This document shows, one piece after another, positions 14,518 through 15,651 of a stretch of 15,651 bases of DNA. This DNA comes from an uncultured Eubacterium sp. Lineage in GTDB: Bacteria; Bacillota; Clostridia; Lachnospirales; Lachnospiraceae. Position 1 is the stretch's first letter; each line of letters starts with the position of its first letter. Both the position numbers and the translations under genes were made by a program. The notes beneath the pieces were generated by a model. It made no database searches. It had not been told where the DNA came from and saw nothing but the letters and a program-made list of their open reading frames with translations. Where the stretch lies: contig CAJOPM010000111.1 of NCBI GenBank assembly GCA_905236225.1, positions 1-15,651 on the forward strand, read 5' to 3'.

Positions 14518-15464
14518 AAAAAGCTTATCTTGGTATAGATATTGGATCTATTTCTACCAAAGGAGTTATTATAGATGCAGACAAAAATATATTAGCGAGC
14601 GTTTATTTATGGACTGAAGGAAACCCAATTAATGCGTCCAAAAAGGTTATTACTGAGCTGCAAAAACAGTTTGACGATACGCAGTATGAAGTTGTAGCAT
14701 CAGGCACAACAGGCAGCGCCAGAAAACTTGTGGGAGCTATGATTAATGCATCTATTGTTAAGAATGAAATTACAGCGCATGCAGTAGGTACTACAACTTT
14801 GCATCCGGACGTTAGAACTATTTTAGAAATTGGCGGACAAGACTCTAAGATTATCTGTGTAGAGGATGGCGTTGCTGTTGATTATGCCATGAATACGCTT
14901 TGCGCAGCCGGTACGGGATCTTTTTTATCGAGTCAGTCCAGAAGATTAGGAGTTGAAGTAGAACAGTTTGGACAGATTGCGCTATCAAGCACAAACCCTA
15001 CTCCTATAGCGGCACGATGTACAGTATTTGCTGAATCTGATTTGGTTCATAAAATACAGATGGGACACAAGAAAGAAGATATTATTGCCGGATTATGCCA
15101 TGCTGTTGCCAATAATTATCTTAATAATGTCGGGAAAGGTAAAAAGATTGCTTCGCCAATCGTTTTTCAAGGTGGTGTTAGTAAAAACGTTGGAGTAGTA
15201 GATGCTTTTGCTAAAGCTCTTGATGCCGAAATAATAGTTGATGAAGCCGGTCATCTAATGGGAGCGTTTGGGGCAGCCATTTTAGCTATGAAGAGCGAAC
15301 CGGACAAGAAGTTTAGTTTTGAAATAGCAGATATGACCTTTGAACCAAAAGAAGTTGTATGTCAGAAATGTCAGAATCATTGCGAAATCATTTGTGTTTA
15401 TAGAGAAGGCCAACTTATCGATTCGTGGGGAAATAGATGCGAACGAGGTCAGATCAATGCATAA
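14514..15464 (+). CDS. BadF/BadG/HgdC-type ATPase (acyl-CoA dehydratase activase)
   Basis: The protein belongs to the ASKHA-fold ATPases that drive low-potential electron transfer into dehydratases or benzoyl-CoA reductases. GIDIGSISTKG at 7-17 is the phosphate-1 loop; EIGGQDSK, GTGSFL and FQGGVSKNVGVV are further ATPase motifs. C130 (NTLCAAGTG) and C169 (ARCTVFAESD) are 39 residues apart, as are the two cysteines of HgdC that bind a [4Fe-4S] cluster across the dimer. Beyond the usual end of HgdC, a tail carries C283, C286, C290, C294 and C309, a second candidate metal site. The length is 316 residues. ATG 14514 overlaps the previous stop, with AAAGGAG just upstream. A strong terminator follows. 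No substrate dehydratase is nearby, so the target is unknown. Confidence 0.9.
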   Translation: MKKAYLGIDIGSISTKGVIIDADKNILASVYLWTEGNPINASKKVITELQKQFDDTQYEVVASGTTGSARKLVGAMINASIVKNEITAHAVGTTTLHPDVRTILEIGGQDSKIICVEDGVAVDYAMNTLCAAGTGSFLSSQSRRLGVEVEQFGQIALSSTNPTPIAARCTVFAESDLVHKIQMGHKKEDIIAGLCHAVANNYLNNVGKGKKIASPIVFQGGVSKNVGVVDAFAKALDAEIIVDEAGHLMGAFGAAILAMKSEPDKKFSFEIADMTFEPKEVVCQKCQNHCEIICVYREGQLIDSWGNRCERGQINA

Positions 15465-15508
15465 AAAGCTTGAAAGCTTGTGCACAAGGCACAAGCTTTT
15501 TATTTATT
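15463..15508 (+). terminator. Intrinsic terminator of the activase operon, with two alternative stems
   Basis: AAAGCTTGTGC at 15473-15483 pairs with GCACAAGCTTT at 15489-15499 around a five-base loop, followed by TTTATTTATT. The 5' arm is partly duplicated: AAAGCTTG occurs twice in tandem at 15465-15472 and 15473-15480. AAAAAGCTTG at 15463-15472 can therefore pair instead with CAAGCTTTTT at 15492-15501. This is the clearest terminator in the window and closes the scpA-to-ATPase transcript. Confidence 0.88.
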
Positions 15509-15510
15509 AC

Positions 15511-15651
15511 TTAACTTAGGTCGAGTCTTGAATAGTCAAGACTCGCTCGCGAGTCGTGCGCGCAGGATTCGGGTCTGCTTCAGCAGACAAATTCCTGTCC
15601 GAATCCGTGCGCATCAAAAGCGGAGCGTTTAACTTAAGTCGGAGCTTGCGA
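15511..15651. repeat. Dense cluster of palindromes bounded by direct repeats, running off the window end
   Basis: No gene is seen here. CGAGTCTTGA at 15522-15531 pairs with TCAAGACTCG at 15536-15545. GACTCGC at 15540-15546 pairs with GCGAGTC at 15549-15555, excluding the first stem. A three-level stem follows: TGCGC 15557-15561 with GCGCA 15609-15613, GGATTCGG 15565-15572 with CCGAATCC 15599-15606, and GTCTGC 15573-15578 with GCAGAC 15583-15588. The 20 bases at 15511-15530 and at 15629-15648 match at 16 positions without gaps. It looks like an interspersed palindromic (REP- or MITE-like) element; the name and family are unknown to me. Confidence 0.7.

Noticed and set aside
15511..15651. CRISPR array
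   Set aside because: The repeats are palindromes and one pair of direct repeats with no regular spacer-repeat periodicity, and no cas genes are present.

Overview
The window is an A+T-rich, all-plus-strand stretch of a bacterial chromosome. Its core is the conserved Firmicute translation and RNA-processing cluster, here reading ylxQ(partial)-infB-rbfA-nrnA-truB-ribF and then rpsO-pnp. The gene order, the base composition, the strong GGAGG ribosome binding sites and the presence of scpA/scpB together with 2-hydroxyacyl-CoA dehydratase-type activase genes point to an anaerobic member of the Clostridia. A Lachnospiraceae relative is my best guess, inferred from overall resemblance and not proven.

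Layout. (1) Positions 1-222 hold the 3' end of a YlxQ/L7Ae-like gene. A 127-base gap with three inverted repeats follows. (2) infB, rbfA, nrnA, truB and ribF run from 350 to 6247 with gaps of 8-9 bases or 4-base overlaps, so they look like one transcript. (3) A secreted SH3-SH3-NlpC/P60 peptidoglycan hydrolase gene (6361-7473) sits between ribF and rpsO and has its own near-consensus promoter. (4) rpsO and pnp (7596-10018) follow, with hairpins in the rpsO leader, between the two genes, and after pnp. (5) A membrane-anchored calcineurin-type phosphoesterase gene (10066-10950) has its ribosome binding site inside the post-pnp hairpin. (6) A second near-consensus promoter (10993-11021) precedes scpA and scpB, the partners of SMC in chromosome condensation. 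(7) Three tightly coupled genes (12455-15464) encode a DUF2229-like protein, an HgdB-like cysteine-rich protein and a BadF/HgdC-type ATPase. (8) A good intrinsic terminator is followed by a dense cluster of inverted and direct repeats running off the window end.

How the genes fit together. The first block supports initiation (IF2), 30S maturation (RbfA), nanoRNA and pAp turnover (NrnA), tRNA psi55 formation (TruB), FMN/FAD synthesis (RibF), a 30S protein (S15) and RNA decay (PNPase). The scpAB transcript appears to continue into the three-gene activase set. No canonical 2-hydroxyacyl-CoA dehydratase or CoA-transferase gene is in view, so the substrate of this ATP-driven iron-sulfur redox module is unknown. 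I consider it the most interesting biology in the window. The gene families themselves are known; what is uncharacterised is the function of this split version and its linkage to scpAB.
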